A stretch of DNA of 64,000 bases from CAWGXG01 sp963826505. GTDB taxonomy: Bacteria > Chloroflexota > Anaerolineae > Aggregatilineales > Aggregatilineaceae. How positions within the stretch are numbered: position 1 is the first letter of the stretch; each line of letters begins with the position of its first letter. Under the pieces are notes generated by a model. The model worked only from the letters and a program-made list of their open reading frames with translations, did no database searches and was not told the origin of the DNA. Below are positions 1 to 9,059 of this stretch, piece after piece. The stretch spans positions 744,001-808,000 of the forward strand of contig CAWGXG010000008.1 in NCBI GenBank assembly GCA_963826505.1. Direction: 5' to 3'. Position numbers and translations under genes: made by a program.

Positions 1-1
1 T

Positions 2-373
2 CTCGAACCCCGCAAAGTGCAGTGGATGTTGAAAGTAAGCTGGCGTCCGATGAGCCTGGAACGCCCGGTCGGTGAGGAAGAAGACAGCGAGCTGGGTAGT
101 TTCATCGAAGACCTCACAACACCCACACCCACGCAAAGTGCCTATCAGAACCTGCTGCGCGAGAAGGTTGAAGAGGTCCTTGGGACGCTCACCGCCCGCG
201 AGGCGCGCATCTTGCGCTTGCGGTTTGGTCTTCAAAACGGTCGTAGTTATACGTTGGAAGAGGTGGGTCAGAAGTTTGGGCTAACGCGTGAGCGCATTCG
301 CCAGATCGAAGGCAAGGCGCTGCGTCGACTGCGACATCCGAGGCGCTCGCGCCAGTTGCGCGACTTCACATAG
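2..373 (+). CDS. rpoD: Housekeeping RNA polymerase sigma factor, C-terminal part
   Basis: This is the 3' end of a primary sigma-70 gene that runs in from before the window. The visible part covers the end of region 3 (SLERPVGEEEDSELGSFIED, close to the RpoD consensus) and all of region 4. Region 4 ends in the helix-turn-helix read as YTLEEVGQKFGLTRERIRQI, which recognises the -35 box. The frame stays open to the window edge, so the in-frame GTG at 17 is not a real start. The family role is promoter recognition by core RNA polymerase. A GC-rich hairpin follows the stop. The consensus-like promoters in this window (TTGACA-N17-TATACT at 462, TTGACA-N17-TATAAT at 57120) fit a sigma factor of this class. 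Confident by family signature. Confidence 0.95.
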   Translation, partial: LEPRKVQWMLKVSWRPMSLERPVGEEEDSELGSFIEDLTTPTPTQSAYQNLLREKVEEVLGTLTAREARILRLRFGLQNGRSYTLEEVGQKFGLTRERIRQIEGKALRRLRHPRRSRQLRDFT

Positions 374-409
374 CTGCCGGGGTCGGGTTGAGCGTATATC
401 ATGGCTGCC

Positions 410-441
410 GCGCCACTGGGTACCCGGTGGCGCGCTTTAAT
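410..441 (+). terminator. Hairpin terminator after the sigma factor gene
   Basis: Arms GCGCCACTGGG (410-420) and CCCGGTGGCGC (423-433) pair fully with one G-T wobble and a 2-base centre. A short T stretch (GCTTTAA) follows. The hairpin lies 37 bases after the rpoD stop. The T tract is weak, so it may act as a processing or protective hairpin. Confidence 0.55.
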
Positions 442-461
442 GATAGGGCGTGTTAGCCGTG

Positions 462-490
462 TTGACATCCATTTGTATTCTCCGTATACT
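462..490 (+). promoter_or_regulatory. Sigma-70 promoter of the FHA-domain gene
   Basis: TTGACA at 462-467 and TATACT at 485-490 are separated by exactly 17 bases. The predicted transcription start is near 497, about 50 bases before the ATG at 547. A strong ribosome binding site (GAGGAGG, 532-538) lies in the leader. Confidence 0.8.
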
Positions 491-546
491 CCGAACCGTC
501 TCAATTGGTTGTTTCACCATATGCTGCGCGTGAGGAGGCAGGGTCT

Positions 547-1252
547 ATGCAAGGTAGCAGCTTCCGCTTGATTGTGCGTCGTGGTCCCCAGCCCAATCAG
601 ATTTATGAGCTTGACAAAAGTATCTCAACCCTGGGCCGGGATATTACCAACGATATTGTGATCAACGATCCGGAGGTTAGCCGTCATCACTGCCGTCTGA
701 CGCAGGGCGGGGGCGGATTTACGATCGAAGACCTGGGATCGACCAACGGCACTTTCATCAATGGGCAGCGTTTGACCGGGGCACGTCCACTTACTCCGGG
801 AGACATGGTTGGGTTGGGCGAGACGGTCACCTTGGCCTATGAGTTCGGCCGTAAGTGGCATGCCGGCCAGCCCTGCACAGCCTTCAACGATGGTGAGCGG
901 CGGGCCGACTTCGGCCCCTTATACCCCTTCGGCCCCTGGCGGGTACAACCAGCAGCAGCCAGCAGCTGGTGCAGCACCGGCGCCCGGCGCATATTCCGGC
1001 GCGGGCCAACAGCCTTACGGCGCGGTGCCCCAGCAGCCGATGGCCTATGATTACGATTATCAAGAAGAGCCATACGAAGGTGGGGGTGCTGGTCGGTGGG
1101 TCGTGTTGGGCTGCGGGTGTTTATTGGTGATCTGTATTATCACCTCGGTCATCGGGGGTATTGTGATTGATGCAAAATGTTGGTGGGGCGACATCCCTGT
1201 GATCTCGAGTACCTTTGATCTCGGTGTTCGGGATGGCGCAACCTGCCGCTGA
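547..1252 (+). CDS. FHA-domain membrane protein, split by a +1 frameshift
   Basis: The start is ATG 547, 8 bases after GAGGAGG. Residues 1-100 form an FHA phosphothreonine-binding domain with the signature GRD, SRHH and GSTNGTFING. The reading frame then moves by one base somewhere in about 841-870. The second frame carries a Pro/Gly/Gln/Tyr-rich linker (for example GGYNQQQPAAG) and a membrane segment (VVLGCGCLLVICIITSVIGG), ending at 1252. Together they make a plausible protein of about 234 aa: cytosolic FHA domain, flexible linker, one C-terminal membrane helix. The first frame alone runs on into low-complexity nonsense to 1050. FHA proteins usually bind kinase-phosphorylated partners. A kinase-like gene occurs at 18468-19529, but no link is shown. 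The break is probably a one-base sequencing insertion. Confidence 0.75.
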
Positions 1253-1268
1253 TCCGTAGGGCGATCGT

Positions 1269-2528
1269 TTGAATCGGCTGCTTTCTGTTGACGAAGTGTT
1301 GGCGCGCGTTCTGGGACGAATCGCGGCGTTACCTGCTGAAAACGTGCCAGTGGCTGGCGCGTTGGGACGTGTGCTTTTTGAAGATGTGATTTCTGCGGTT
1401 GATATTCCCCCGTTTGCTAATTCCAGTATGGATGGTTATGCGCTGCGAGGGGCGGATGTTAGCGAAGCCGCCCCTGATAAACCCGTGCGGCTGGTGGTTG
1501 TCGCCGATATTCCCGCCGGGGTGACGCCTTCCCGTGAAATAAAGACGGGTGAGGCCGCCCGCATTATGACGGGCGCTCCGCTGCCTGAGGGCGCGGATGC
1601 TGTTATTCCGGTCGAGGACACTGACGCCCAGTGGGATATTGGTGACAACGAAGTGTTGTCCGACGATGTGACCGTGCGGCGAGCCGTGCAGGCCGGGCGG
1701 AATGTCCGCCCGATCGGTGAGGACATACGCGCGGGCCAGACCATTCTCCAGTCTGGAACAATCGTGCGCCCCCAGGACATTGGAGTTCTGGTTGCGATTG
1801 GTCACGGCACGGTGAAGGTGTATCGCCGTCCTCGTGTGGCGATCCTGTCAACCGGCGACGAACTGGTGGACGTCGATGAACCGCTGACTCCGGGCAAAAT
1901 CCACAACAGCAACAGTTATATGCTGGCCGGATTGGTCGAATCTTATGGCGGTGAGCCTATCCGCCTGCCGGTCACGCCCGACCAAATAGCCGCTGTGCGC
2001 CAGCGATTTCTGGAGGCGCTGGAGCATAAGCCGGACCTCGTGATCAGTTCGGCGGGGGTGTCGGTGGGGGCGCGGGATGTAGTGCGGACGGTGATTGACG
2101 AATTAGGAGTGATCGACGTCTGGCGCGTGAACCTTCGCCCGGGCAAGCCCGTGGTGTTCGGTGACGTAGGCGGGGTGCCGTTTTTCGGTCTGCCCGGCAA
2201 CCCGGTATCCTCTATGGTAACTTTTGAGATTTTTGTGCGCCCCGCTCTGATTCGGATGGCGGGACGCAGTGACGTCAGCGTTCCTATGCTGTCTGCAATT
2301 TCTGGCGAGGATATACGGTCGGACGGGCGGCGCAGCTATCTGCGCGTCACGCTCGCGCCGTCGGGCAAGGATGTGATCGCTCGCTTGACCGGCACGCAAA
2401 GTTCAGGGGCGTTGTCTTCCATGGTCGCGGCTGATGGCTTGCTGATCGTCCCGGAAGGGCAGACCGAAGTGAAAACGGGTGAGCATGTTAGCGTGTGGCT
2501 GCTGCGCGAATATCCCCGGACGGTTTGA
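1269..2528 (+). CDS. moeA: Molybdopterin molybdenumtransferase MoeA
   Basis: The protein has 419 aa, the usual family length. MoeA inserts molybdate into adenylylated molybdopterin to complete molybdenum cofactor. Family marks are NSSMDGYALR (residues 51-60), RIMTGAPLPEGADAVI, the MoCF-fold motif STGDEL (about residue 194) and GLPGNPVSS (about 307), followed by the C-terminal beta domain. The start is TTG 1269, 16 bases after the preceding stop; a recognisable ribosome binding site is weak. Moco users and makers elsewhere in the window are the sulfite-oxidase-like protein (7529) and MoaB (20561), so the pathway is scattered rather than clustered. Confidence 0.95.
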   Translation: MNRLLSVDEVLARVLGRIAALPAENVPVAGALGRVLFEDVISAVDIPPFANSSMDGYALRGADVSEAAPDKPVRLVVVADIPAGVTPSREIKTGEAARIMTGAPLPEGADAVIPVEDTDAQWDIGDNEVLSDDVTVRRAVQAGRNVRPIGEDIRAGQTILQSGTIVRPQDIGVLVAIGHGTVKVYRRPRVAILSTGDELVDVDEPLTPGKIHNSNSYMLAGLVESYGGEPIRLPVTPDQIAAVRQRFLEALEHKPDLVISSAGVSVGARDVVRTVIDELGVIDVWRVNLRPGKPVVFGDVGGVPFFGLPGNPVSSMVTFEIFVRPALIRMAGRSDVSVPMLSAISGEDIRSDGRRSYLRVTLAPSGKDVIARLTGTQSSGALSSMVAADGLLIVPEGQTEVKTGEHVSVWLLREYPRTV

Positions 2529-2787
2529 CCGGCTTCGTAAACGATCTTACTTCAACCTACTGCACGATCCCTCGGCATTCATGTTTGCTCCAACGAACCG
2601 CTCATAGAATATGGACAATTGTGCATGTTGCACGGACGATACGTTTCGTATGGTTGCCGGAGTACGGTATATTCAATATATGTGGTGACCTGGATCGGGA
2701 GGATGTTCGGCTGAGCGTGCGGCACCATCGGACCCCCCAGCAAATGTGTATATTGGACGCGTTAATGGTGGAGAATCATCGCAATCT
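2529..2787. other. Intergenic region upstream of proBA
   Basis: No credible gene is present. The short forward frame here lacks any family feature. The region is less GC-rich than its neighbours, contains small inverted repeats (ATACG-TT-CGTAT near 2640) and carries the probable proBA promoter at 2654-2682. Confidence 0.6.
2654..2682 (+). promoter_or_regulatory. Probable promoter of proBA
   Basis: TTGCCG (2654-2659) and TATATG (2677-2682) are spaced by 17 bases. The predicted start is near 2689, giving a leader of about 100 bases before proB. Confidence 0.5.
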
Positions 2788-3897
2788 ATGAGTGTCTCGA
2801 AGAACGGGAAAACGATCGTTGTTAAGATAGGGACCAGTACGCTCACGGGAGGTACACCCAGGTTATCGCGTCCGCACATGCTCGATCTTATTCGCCAGGT
2901 GGTCACGTTGCACGGCAATGGCGACCGCATGGTTCTGGTATCGTCGGGCGCTATGGCCGCCGGACGAGAGCGCCTCAACCATCCCAATTTGCCGAATCAC
3001 CTGCCTGCCAAGCAGATGTTGAGCGCTGTGGGTCAGGGGCATTTGATGCAGGTGTACAGCTCATTGTTCGATCTGTACGACGTACAGATCGGGCAGGTGC
3101 TGCTCACACACAGCGATTTATCACATCGCACACGCTATCTGAACGCGCGGGACACGCTCAACACGCTGCTGGATTACGACATCGTGCCTATCGTGAATGA
3201 GAATGACACGGTTGCTGTTGAAGAAATCAAAGTTGGCGATAATGATAATCTGTCCGCGCAGATTGCAGTGTTGCTCAACGCGGGGATGCTGATCATTCTT
3301 ACCGACCAGGACGGTTTGTATGATCGCGATCCACACCTCGACGATGCCCGGCTGATCCCGCGCGTAGAGCAGATCGACGAGCACATTAGGAATCTGGCAG
3401 GTTTGAGTGTGTCGGGCCTTGGGGTGGGCGGGATGGCCACGAAGATACAGGCGGCCCAACTTGCAACGCGCAGCGGAATCCGTGTCGTGATCGCCAACGG
3501 GCGCACACCAAACGTGCTGACACGTCTGGTAGCAGGCGAAGCCCTCGGTACATTATTTGCACCAGCGCTCGGCCAGATTGAAAGCCGGAAGCGCTGGCTG
3601 CTGGCCGAGCGCGCGCAGGGCGAGTTGATCGTCGACAGCGGGGCAGCCCGCGTGCTGCGCCAGCAAGGCGCGAGCTTGTTGCCAGTAGGGATCCGGATCA
3701 TTCGCCACGAGTTTGAGCGCGGCGCCGTGGTCGTAGTTATGGATGAACAGGCGCGGGCCATCGGGCAGGGGCTGGTCAATTATACGAGCGCCGAGTTGGA
3801 CCGGCTGCGGGGGCATCGGTCAGACGAGATTAGCGATATTCTGGGGTATACCTACGGTGACGAAGCGATTCATCGTGATAATATGGTGCTGATGTAG
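2788..3897 (+). CDS. proB: Glutamate 5-kinase ProB
   Basis: The protein has 369 aa and phosphorylates the gamma-carboxyl of glutamate, the first step of proline synthesis. The amino-acid kinase domain begins KTIVVKIGTSTLTGG and contains VSSGAMAAG, IVNENDTVAV, DNDNLSAQIA and the Gly-rich GVGGMATKIQAA. Residues from about 285 form the C-terminal PUA domain typical of full-length ProB. ATG 2788 was chosen because the kinase fold starts about 10 residues later. An in-frame GTG at 2746 would add 14 residues of no family character. The gene is followed after 21 bases by proA. Feedback inhibition by proline is a family property not visible here. Confidence 0.95.
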   Translation: MSVSKNGKTIVVKIGTSTLTGGTPRLSRPHMLDLIRQVVTLHGNGDRMVLVSSGAMAAGRERLNHPNLPNHLPAKQMLSAVGQGHLMQVYSSLFDLYDVQIGQVLLTHSDLSHRTRYLNARDTLNTLLDYDIVPIVNENDTVAVEEIKVGDNDNLSAQIAVLLNAGMLIILTDQDGLYDRDPHLDDARLIPRVEQIDEHIRNLAGLSVSGLGVGGMATKIQAAQLATRSGIRVVIANGRTPNVLTRLVAGEALGTLFAPALGQIESRKRWLLAERAQGELIVDSGAARVLRQQGASLLPVGIRIIRHEFERGAVVVVMDEQARAIGQGLVNYTSAELDRLRGHRSDEISDILGYTYGDEAIHRDNMVLM

Positions 3898-3918
3898 TCT
3901 ACGATGGAGGACGGATCA

Positions 3919-5179
3919 ATGAGCGCTATTGATATGCAGCAAATTGGACGCCAGGCCAAAGCGGCTTCAGCACAACTGCGCTTGCTGGATTCTGGCGCCA
4001 AGAATCGGGCTTTGTTGGCGATTGCCGATGCGCTTGAGGCGAACCAGGATGCCATCCTGGCGGCAAACGCGCTCGACATGGCGCAGGGCAAAGAGGCGGG
4101 TCTGACATCCGCGCTGCTGGACCGTCTGAATCTGGCTGGCCGACTGCAAGGAATTACGGCGGACGTGCGTCATGTGGTCGATCTGCCCGATCCGGTCGGG
4201 GAAGAATTCGACATTCAGACGCTGCCCAACGGGTTGAAGGTCCGCAAGCGCAGAGTTCCGCTAGGCGTGCTGGGCGTGATCTACGAGGCGCGCCCGAATG
4301 TGACGGTTGATGTAGTGGCACTGGCCCTGAAGACAGGCAATGCGGTTATTTTGCGCGGGGGATCGGAGACGCTGCGCAGCAACATTGCGCTCGTGGATAC
4401 CATTCGCCGGGCTCTGAAGGTGTCGGGCGTACCGTTGGATGCTGTGCAGCTCATTCGGGACCAGGATCGCCGCTACGTGGGTGAGCTTCTCCGGCTGCGT
4501 GAATTCGTCGATATGATCATCCCACGCGGCGGCAGCGGACTGCATACCTTCTGTCGCGAAAACAGCACGATCCCGGTGATTACGGGGGGAATTGGCATTT
4601 GCCACTTGTACGTGGACGAATCCGCCGATCTCGACGCGGCGCTGGCGATCGTACAGAACGCTAAAGTGCAACGCCCGTCGGTCTGTAATGCACTCGACAC
4701 GCTGCTGGTGCAGGACAAAGTCGCGACTCAGTTTGTGCCACGCGTGGTGGACCGGCTGTCCCAGGATGGGGTCCGGTTTCGGGTCGATCGGCGGGCAGAA
4801 GAGATGGTCGCGCCAGCGGACAATGTCCAGCCCGCTGCCAACGGCGATTGGGACACCGAATGGCTCGACTTGATCCTGGGGATTCATGTGGTGTCGGGTC
4901 TGGATGAGGCAATGGGCCATATTCAGGCGCATGGCACGGCGCATTCGGACGGCATTATCAGTTCCGATGCGGCCGCCATCGAGCGCTTTTTGAATGAAAT
5001 CGATCTCGGCGGCGGTCTATGCTAACGCCTCGACCCGTTTCACCGACGGCAGCCAGCTCGGACTGGGGGCCGAGATTGCCATCAGTACGCAGAAACTCCA
5101 TGCACGCGGCCCGATGGCGCTCCAGGAACTCACCACTTATAAATGGATCATCGTGGGCGAGGGGCATGTCCGTCCCTGA
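3919..5179 (+). CDS. proA: Gamma-glutamyl phosphate reductase ProA, with a +1 frameshift
   Basis: The enzyme makes glutamate semialdehyde with NADPH, the second proline step. ATG 3919 lies 8 bases after GGAGG; the ATG at 3904 overlaps that site and is rejected. The aldehyde dehydrogenase-fold protein carries GVIYEARPNVTVD, ILRGGSE and the catalytic cysteine in RPSVCNALDTLL (about residue 256). The frame ends early as LGGGLC at 5025. One base later the other frame gives SAAVYANASTRFTDG, then GLGAEIAISTQKLHARGP and the expected C-terminus to 5179. The surplus base is about 5005 (GAT-C-TCG-GCG). After removing it the protein has about 419 aa, normal for the family. This is almost certainly a sequencing insertion rather than gene loss, since both halves are fully conserved. 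Confidence 0.92.
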
Positions 5180-5298
5180 AGCCTGCTTTTCCCCGTTCTC
5201 GGTGGTCGGATCAGCGAGCGCCGGGAAACTCCTGTAAGGCTGCGTATTCAGCCGGTATAATCGGTTGTGCGCGCAGGCAGATTCAAGAGAGGGATTCT

Positions 5299-7023
5299 AT
5301 GAAACACGTCCTGATACGCTATGGCCTGGCGGCAGTGTGCTTGATCGCCGCTATTTGGATGTGGTCGCCATGGCAAGGAGCGGCACATGGGCAGGAAGGT
5401 AACCCGACGATCCCTGCGCTGCTTGGGTTTATGCGCGACGCGCGCGGACAGGCTGTCGCCGGAGTAGAAGTCGCAGTATTCGTCGACGGCGCTGTCGAAC
5501 CAACGGCAGCGAGTGAGAGTCATGATGACGGACTGTGGGAAGTCGATTTGCCCGACATTCCGCTGCACACCTTGACGGTCAAATTCAAGCACCCGCACTA
5601 CAAAGCCCCTCCCGTAACGTTGGAGGATGAAGAGCTCACGCGCTTGCAGGGCGGGGGATCGGTGAATATCGGCGACATTGAGATGAAGAACCGTTATTCC
5701 TTAGGGTTTGTTGTCGCCGCGTTGACATTTCTTTTGGTCCTGGCCTTGATCGCGACTGAACGGCTGCCGAGTGCCACGGCTGCCCTGGTCGGCATTGCGA
5801 TCGTGTTTGTTTCGACATTTTTCGGTGGACAAGTATCATCGAGCCTGTATATCTTTAACTTCGAGCGTGCGCTGACGTACATCAACTGGGAAGTGATTTT
5901 CCTCGTGATGGGGATGATGATTGTCGTGAGCGTGGTGGAAAGCACGGGTTTGTTCCAATGGCTCGCCTTTCAAGCGTACCGGTGGAGCCGGGGACAGCCG
6001 GTTCCCCTGGTGATCGTGTTGGTGATTATCACGACTCTGGCTTCCGCACTGCTCGATAATGTGACGACGATGCTGCTGATGGTGCCGATCACTTTAGAGA
6101 TCGCGGTTGCATTGAATCTTCCACCCACTTCGCTGCTGATTCCAGAGATTTTGGCGTCAAACATCGGCGGGATCAGCACATTGATCGGCACGCCAACCAA
6201 CATCCTGATTGGTGCGTACGCGCGTATTTCGTTCAACGATTTTCTGATCAACCAGACGGTCGGCGTGATATTGGCCTTGATCACCATGACAGTGTACGTG
6301 TTGTGGCATTTTCGCGACGTGTTCAACCAGGGAGAAAAGGGAATATCACCCGCATTGTATGCTAAGCTGGAAGAAAACGCGCGCATCAAGGACGTGGTGG
6401 TATTGCGTAAATCGCTGGTCGTGTTTGTTGTGACGATCGGTGTATTTGCTATCGGTGAACGTTTGGGCATGGTCCCCGCTGTGACGGCGCTCCTCGCCGC
6501 TACAGTGATGCTGGTGTGGGTCGAGAGCGATGTGCAGAAAATGCTCAGCCTGGTAGACTGGACGACGCTGGTATTCTTCATGGCGCTGTTCATGCTGGTT
6601 GGGTCTATCCAGGAAGTGGGGTTGATCGGTACAATCGCAGGATCGATGGGCAAGCTCGTAGGTGCCAATCTCTATGTTGGGGTGATTGTTGTGGTGTTTG
6701 GCGTCGGGCTGTTGTCTTCGGTGATCGCCAACATCCCGTTGGCGGCATCGATGCTGCCAGTTGTGCAATACCTGTCCGGGAATATTTCGGGCGCGACCTC
6801 GAGCAAAATCTTGTACTATGGGTTGTCGATGGGATCGGCGATGGGCGGCAATGGCCTGTTGATCGGCGGTGAAACCAACTTGATGACGGCTGGCGTCGCG
6901 CAGCGTGCCGGGTTCCCCGTGTCGTTCAAGAGCTTTGCCCGTGTGAGTATTCCCGTGACTTTCCTGACGCTGCTGGTTGGTAGTCTATGGCTGCTGTTCC
7001 GCTTTGAGGTTTTGGGAGGGTAA
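5299..7023 (+). CDS. SLC13/ArsB-type ion permease with N-terminal extracytoplasmic domain
   Basis: The protein has 574 aa. ATG 5299 follows GAGAGGGA; longer frames upstream are rejected. Residues 1-35 look like a signal peptide. Residues about 40-130 resemble a carboxypeptidase-regulatory-like beta domain (FMRDARGQAVAGVEVAVFVDG). From about 135 there are about 11 membrane segments of the ion-transporter superfamily (ArsB/NhaD/citrate type). Duplicated re-entrant motifs are seen at SNIGGISTLIGTPTNILIG and GNGLLIGGETNLMTAG. The substrate cannot be read from the sequence: dicarboxylate, Na+/H+ exchange and oxyanion are all possible. TATAAT at 5256-5261 is a likely -10 box with a weak -35. A universal stress protein follows after 5 bases, probably co-transcribed. 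Confidence 0.8.
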   Translation: MKHVLIRYGLAAVCLIAAIWMWSPWQGAAHGQEGNPTIPALLGFMRDARGQAVAGVEVAVFVDGAVEPTAASESHDDGLWEVDLPDIPLHTLTVKFKHPHYKAPPVTLEDEELTRLQGGGSVNIGDIEMKNRYSLGFVVAALTFLLVLALIATERLPSATAALVGIAIVFVSTFFGGQVSSSLYIFNFERALTYINWEVIFLVMGMMIVVSVVESTGLFQWLAFQAYRWSRGQPVPLVIVLVIITTLASALLDNVTTMLLMVPITLEIAVALNLPPTSLLIPEILASNIGGISTLIGTPTNILIGAYARISFNDFLINQTVGVILALITMTVYVLWHFRDVFNQGEKGISPALYAKLEENARIKDVVVLRKSLVVFVVTIGVFAIGERLGMVPAVTALLAATVMLVWVESDVQKMLSLVDWTTLVFFMALFMLVGSIQEVGLIGTIAGSMGKLVGANLYVGVIVVVFGVGLLSSVIANIPLAASMLPVVQYLSGNISGATSSKILYYGLSMGSAMGGNGLLIGGETNLMTAGVAQRAGFPVSFKSFARVSIPVTFLTLLVGSLWLLFRFEVLGG

Positions 7024-7028
7024 GGATT

Positions 7029-7451
7029 ATGGAGGTCATATTGTGTGCGACACGCGGTGGCGAGGCGAGCCAGCGCACCCAAGAGCATGCCATCCAGATT
7101 GCAAAAGAGCGCGGAGCCAAACTGGTGTTTGTTTTCGTGTCGGATGTGCGTTTTTTGGGGACGTATATCGCGCCACATGTGCCCGGGATGGAAGATGAAA
7201 TGGAGCATTTGGGGGAGTTTTTGCTCCTGATCGCCAAGGAACGAGCCGAAAAAGCTGGAGTAGAAGCAGATTATGTTGTCAAAACTGGTGTATTCAGAAC
7301 CGCTTTAATTGAGGCTGCACAAGAATATGATGCTAAGATGATTATTTTGGGCCGCCCCGCCGAAAAAGGCATCACCACCATGGAGTATCTGGAAAACGAC
7401 CTGATCCCAGCCATCAAAGAGGCGACGGGCAGCGAAACGATGGTGGTGTGA
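7029..7451 (+). CDS. Universal stress protein (UspA family)
   Basis: The protein has 140 aa. It has the single-domain Usp fold: an N-terminal VILCATRGGEASQRTQEHA strand-helix, a central VKTGVFRTALIEAAQEYDAKMIILGRP, and a C-terminal Thr/Ser region ending GSETMVV. The ATP-binding motif G-x2-G-x9-G-S/T is only partly kept (LGRPAEKGITTMEYLENDL), so ATP binding is uncertain. It starts 5 bases after the permease, with the GGAGGG site overlapping the permease 3' end. Usp domains are often paired with transporters as regulators, which is an inference here. Confidence 0.8.
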   Translation: MEVILCATRGGEASQRTQEHAIQIAKERGAKLVFVFVSDVRFLGTYIAPHVPGMEDEMEHLGEFLLLIAKERAEKAGVEADYVVKTGVFRTALIEAAQEYDAKMIILGRPAEKGITTMEYLENDLIPAIKEATGSETMVV

Positions 7452-7461
7452 TATTGATGCT

Positions 7462-7504
7462 GCGATCCGGGCCCACGCGGAGAGCATAGCCCGGATCGCG
7501 GAAT
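7462..7504. terminator. Bidirectional hairpin between convergent genes
   Basis: The arms GCGATCCGGGC (7462-7472) and GCCCGGATCGC (7489-7499) are perfectly complementary with a 16-base loop. They sit between the Usp gene (+) and the oxidoreductase gene (-), followed by GGAATTTAT. Confidence 0.65.
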
Positions 7505-7528
7505 TTATACCGATTGTCGGGCAGTGGG

Positions 7529-8149
7529 CTAGAACATCGAGCGGTGCTGGGTGCGCTCTTCCTTCCAGGGATCGCCGTCATTGTGGTAACCGGTCTGTTC
7601 CCAAAACCCGGGTTTGTCGGTAGGGCTAAATTCCAGTTTAAGCAGCCATTTGGTACTTTTCCAAAAATACCGCTTAGGGATGAGCGTGCGTACTGGAAAA
7701 CCGTGTTCGGGTTGCAGGAACTCTCCGTTGTATTTCCAGGCCAGCAGCACGTCGTCGTCCAGCATGGCGTCCAGTGGCAGATTGGCCGAGAAGCCATTCG
7801 GAGCACGGGCGATCACATATTTCGCGGCAGGCTTAACTCCGAACAGGGTGATGAAGTCGCGGAAGCGCGGACCCTCCCAGGTTGTGTCGAATTTACTCCA
7901 ACGCGTCACACAGTGAATATCCGTCGTGAGCGTAACGGTCGGGATCGCTCGAAATTCTTCCCAGGACCAACTCATTTCGTGTTCCACTTCGCCGCTGACA
8001 GACAGCTTCCAGGTTGCTGGATCGATCATCGGCACAGGGCCGTAGTGCAGCACAGGAAATTTCTGCGTGACCGTTTGTCCCGGGGGCAGACGCCCGGCCC
8101 GCTTCATTTGTTCTTCTTCGTCACGACGTGCCATGAACTTGTTAAACAT
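7529..8149 (-). CDS. Sulfite-oxidase-like molybdopterin oxidoreductase
   Basis: The protein has 206 aa. It is a short single-domain member of the oxidoreductase molybdopterin-binding family (YedY/MsrP and sulfite oxidase relatives). The Moco-ligating cysteine is visible in TTDIHCVTRWSKFDTTWEG. Other family marks are WKLSVSGEVEHEMSWSWEEF, RAPNGFSANLPLDAMLDDDV and PEHGFPVRTLIPKRYFWKS. No Tat signal or membrane segment is seen, so it is probably cytoplasmic, unlike MsrP. The substrate is unknown. It requires cofactor made through MoeA and MoaB, both encoded nearby. Confidence 0.85.
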   Translation of the reverse strand: MFNKFMARRDEEEQMKRAGRLPPGQTVTQKFPVLHYGPVPMIDPATWKLSVSGEVEHEMSWSWEEFRAIPTVTLTTDIHCVTRWSKFDTTWEGPRFRDFITLFGVKPAAKYVIARAPNGFSANLPLDAMLDDDVLLAWKYNGEFLQPEHGFPVRTLIPKRYFWKSTKWLLKLEFSPTDKPGFWEQTGYHNDGDPWKEERTQHRSMF

Positions 8150-8220
8150 CTACGCCTTATCCCAATTTGTTGAATGATGTTCCGCCTACAATAGCATAAG
8201 GTCGGCGCGCGGTCCAATAA

Positions 8221-8247
8221 CGGGAGGTCACTCTGGATGACCTCCCG
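8221..8247 (-). terminator. Hairpin terminator after arsM
   Basis: CGGGAGGTCA (8221-8230) and TGACCTCCCG (8238-8247) form a perfect 10-bp stem with a 7-base loop. Read on the minus strand it is followed by TTATT, and it lies just past the arsM stop. Confidence 0.7.
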
Positions 8248-8261
8248 GCGTTAGGGCTCGA

Positions 8262-9041
8262 TCAGGCAGGCTTATGGGCAGTGACGCGCGCGCTGAAGAC
8301 GCGCGGTCCGTCGGACTGCGCGGGGACGACGTCCTCTGCCCCGATTTTGTCCACGATCGTGATGTCTTCAAACCCAGCGTCACGCAGCAACTGCGTATAG
8401 TCATTCACGTCAATAGCCCCCGTAACGCATTCCGACCAGCTGGCAAGATCAGCGCGCGCCTGGGCAGCAAACTCGCCATCAGTCACAATGTCGCTGATCG
8501 AAATGCGACCGCCGGGTTTCAAGACGCGGTACACGTCACCAAAGACGGCAGCTTTGTCCGGCGACAGGTTGATCACACAGTTGGAGATCACTACATCGAT
8601 CGTGTTGTCGTCGACGGGCAGGGCCTCGATCTGACCCTGGCGGAATTCAACGTTGGTCGTGTTCATCCGGGCCTTGCTGGCGTTGGCCTTGGCGAGCATG
8701 TCGGGCGTCATATCCACGCCGATGACGTAACCCGCCTCACCGACTTGACGCGCGGCGAGGAAACAATCAATGCCGCCACCGCTACCCAAATCGAGCACGG
8801 TTTCTCCGGGACGCAGCGCGGCGATCGTCACCGGATCACCACAGCCTAACGAGAGCCCGGTCACTTCGGCGGGCAGCCCTTCCAGCAGGGCATCGTCATA
8901 GCTCGGTGAGCAGCAGTTCGCCCCAGACATTTGGTCGGACGTGGTGCCGCAGCAGGCTGTGGGTTGAATGACATTGAGCGTGCGCGCCAGGGACCCGTAG
9001 TGTTCCTGAACGGCTTTGTGGACATCATTGTGCTGAGACAT
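8262..9041 (-). CDS. arsM: Arsenite S-adenosylmethionine methyltransferase ArsM
   Basis: The protein has 259 aa and methylates arsenite using SAM, with cytosolic As(III) as substrate. The SAM site is VLDLGSGGGIDCF (about 83-94). Three conserved arsenic-handling cysteines are present at about residues 67 (SLGCG), 155 (ISNCVINLS) and 205 (WSECVTGAI). A Cys-rich N-terminal stretch (ACCGTT, ANCCSPSY) is also present. The start ATG 9041 follows an AAGGAG site. The gene lies 82 bases downstream of arsR on the same strand. An operator-like inverted repeat at 9060-9077 sits just before the ribosome binding site, so arsenite-dependent derepression is likely. Confidence 0.93.
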   Translation of the reverse strand: MSQHNDVHKAVQEHYGSLARTLNVIQPTACCGTTSDQMSGANCCSPSYDDALLEGLPAEVTGLSLGCGDPVTIAALRPGETVLDLGSGGGIDCFLAARQVGEAGYVIGVDMTPDMLAKANASKARMNTTNVEFRQGQIEALPVDDNTIDVVISNCVINLSPDKAAVFGDVYRVLKPGGRISISDIVTDGEFAAQARADLASWSECVTGAIDVNDYTQLLRDAGFEDITIVDKIGAEDVVPAQSDGPRVFSARVTAHKPA

Positions 9042-9059
9042 GTTCGATTCTCCTTATCG

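Noticed and set aside
2495..2791. A 98-codon frame between moeA and proB
   Set aside because: It overlaps the moeA end and the proB start, lacks family features, and its region holds a promoter.
8274..8849. A 191-codon plus-strand frame over arsM
   Set aside because: It is the shadow of arsM, whose cysteines and SAM site are clear on the minus strand.
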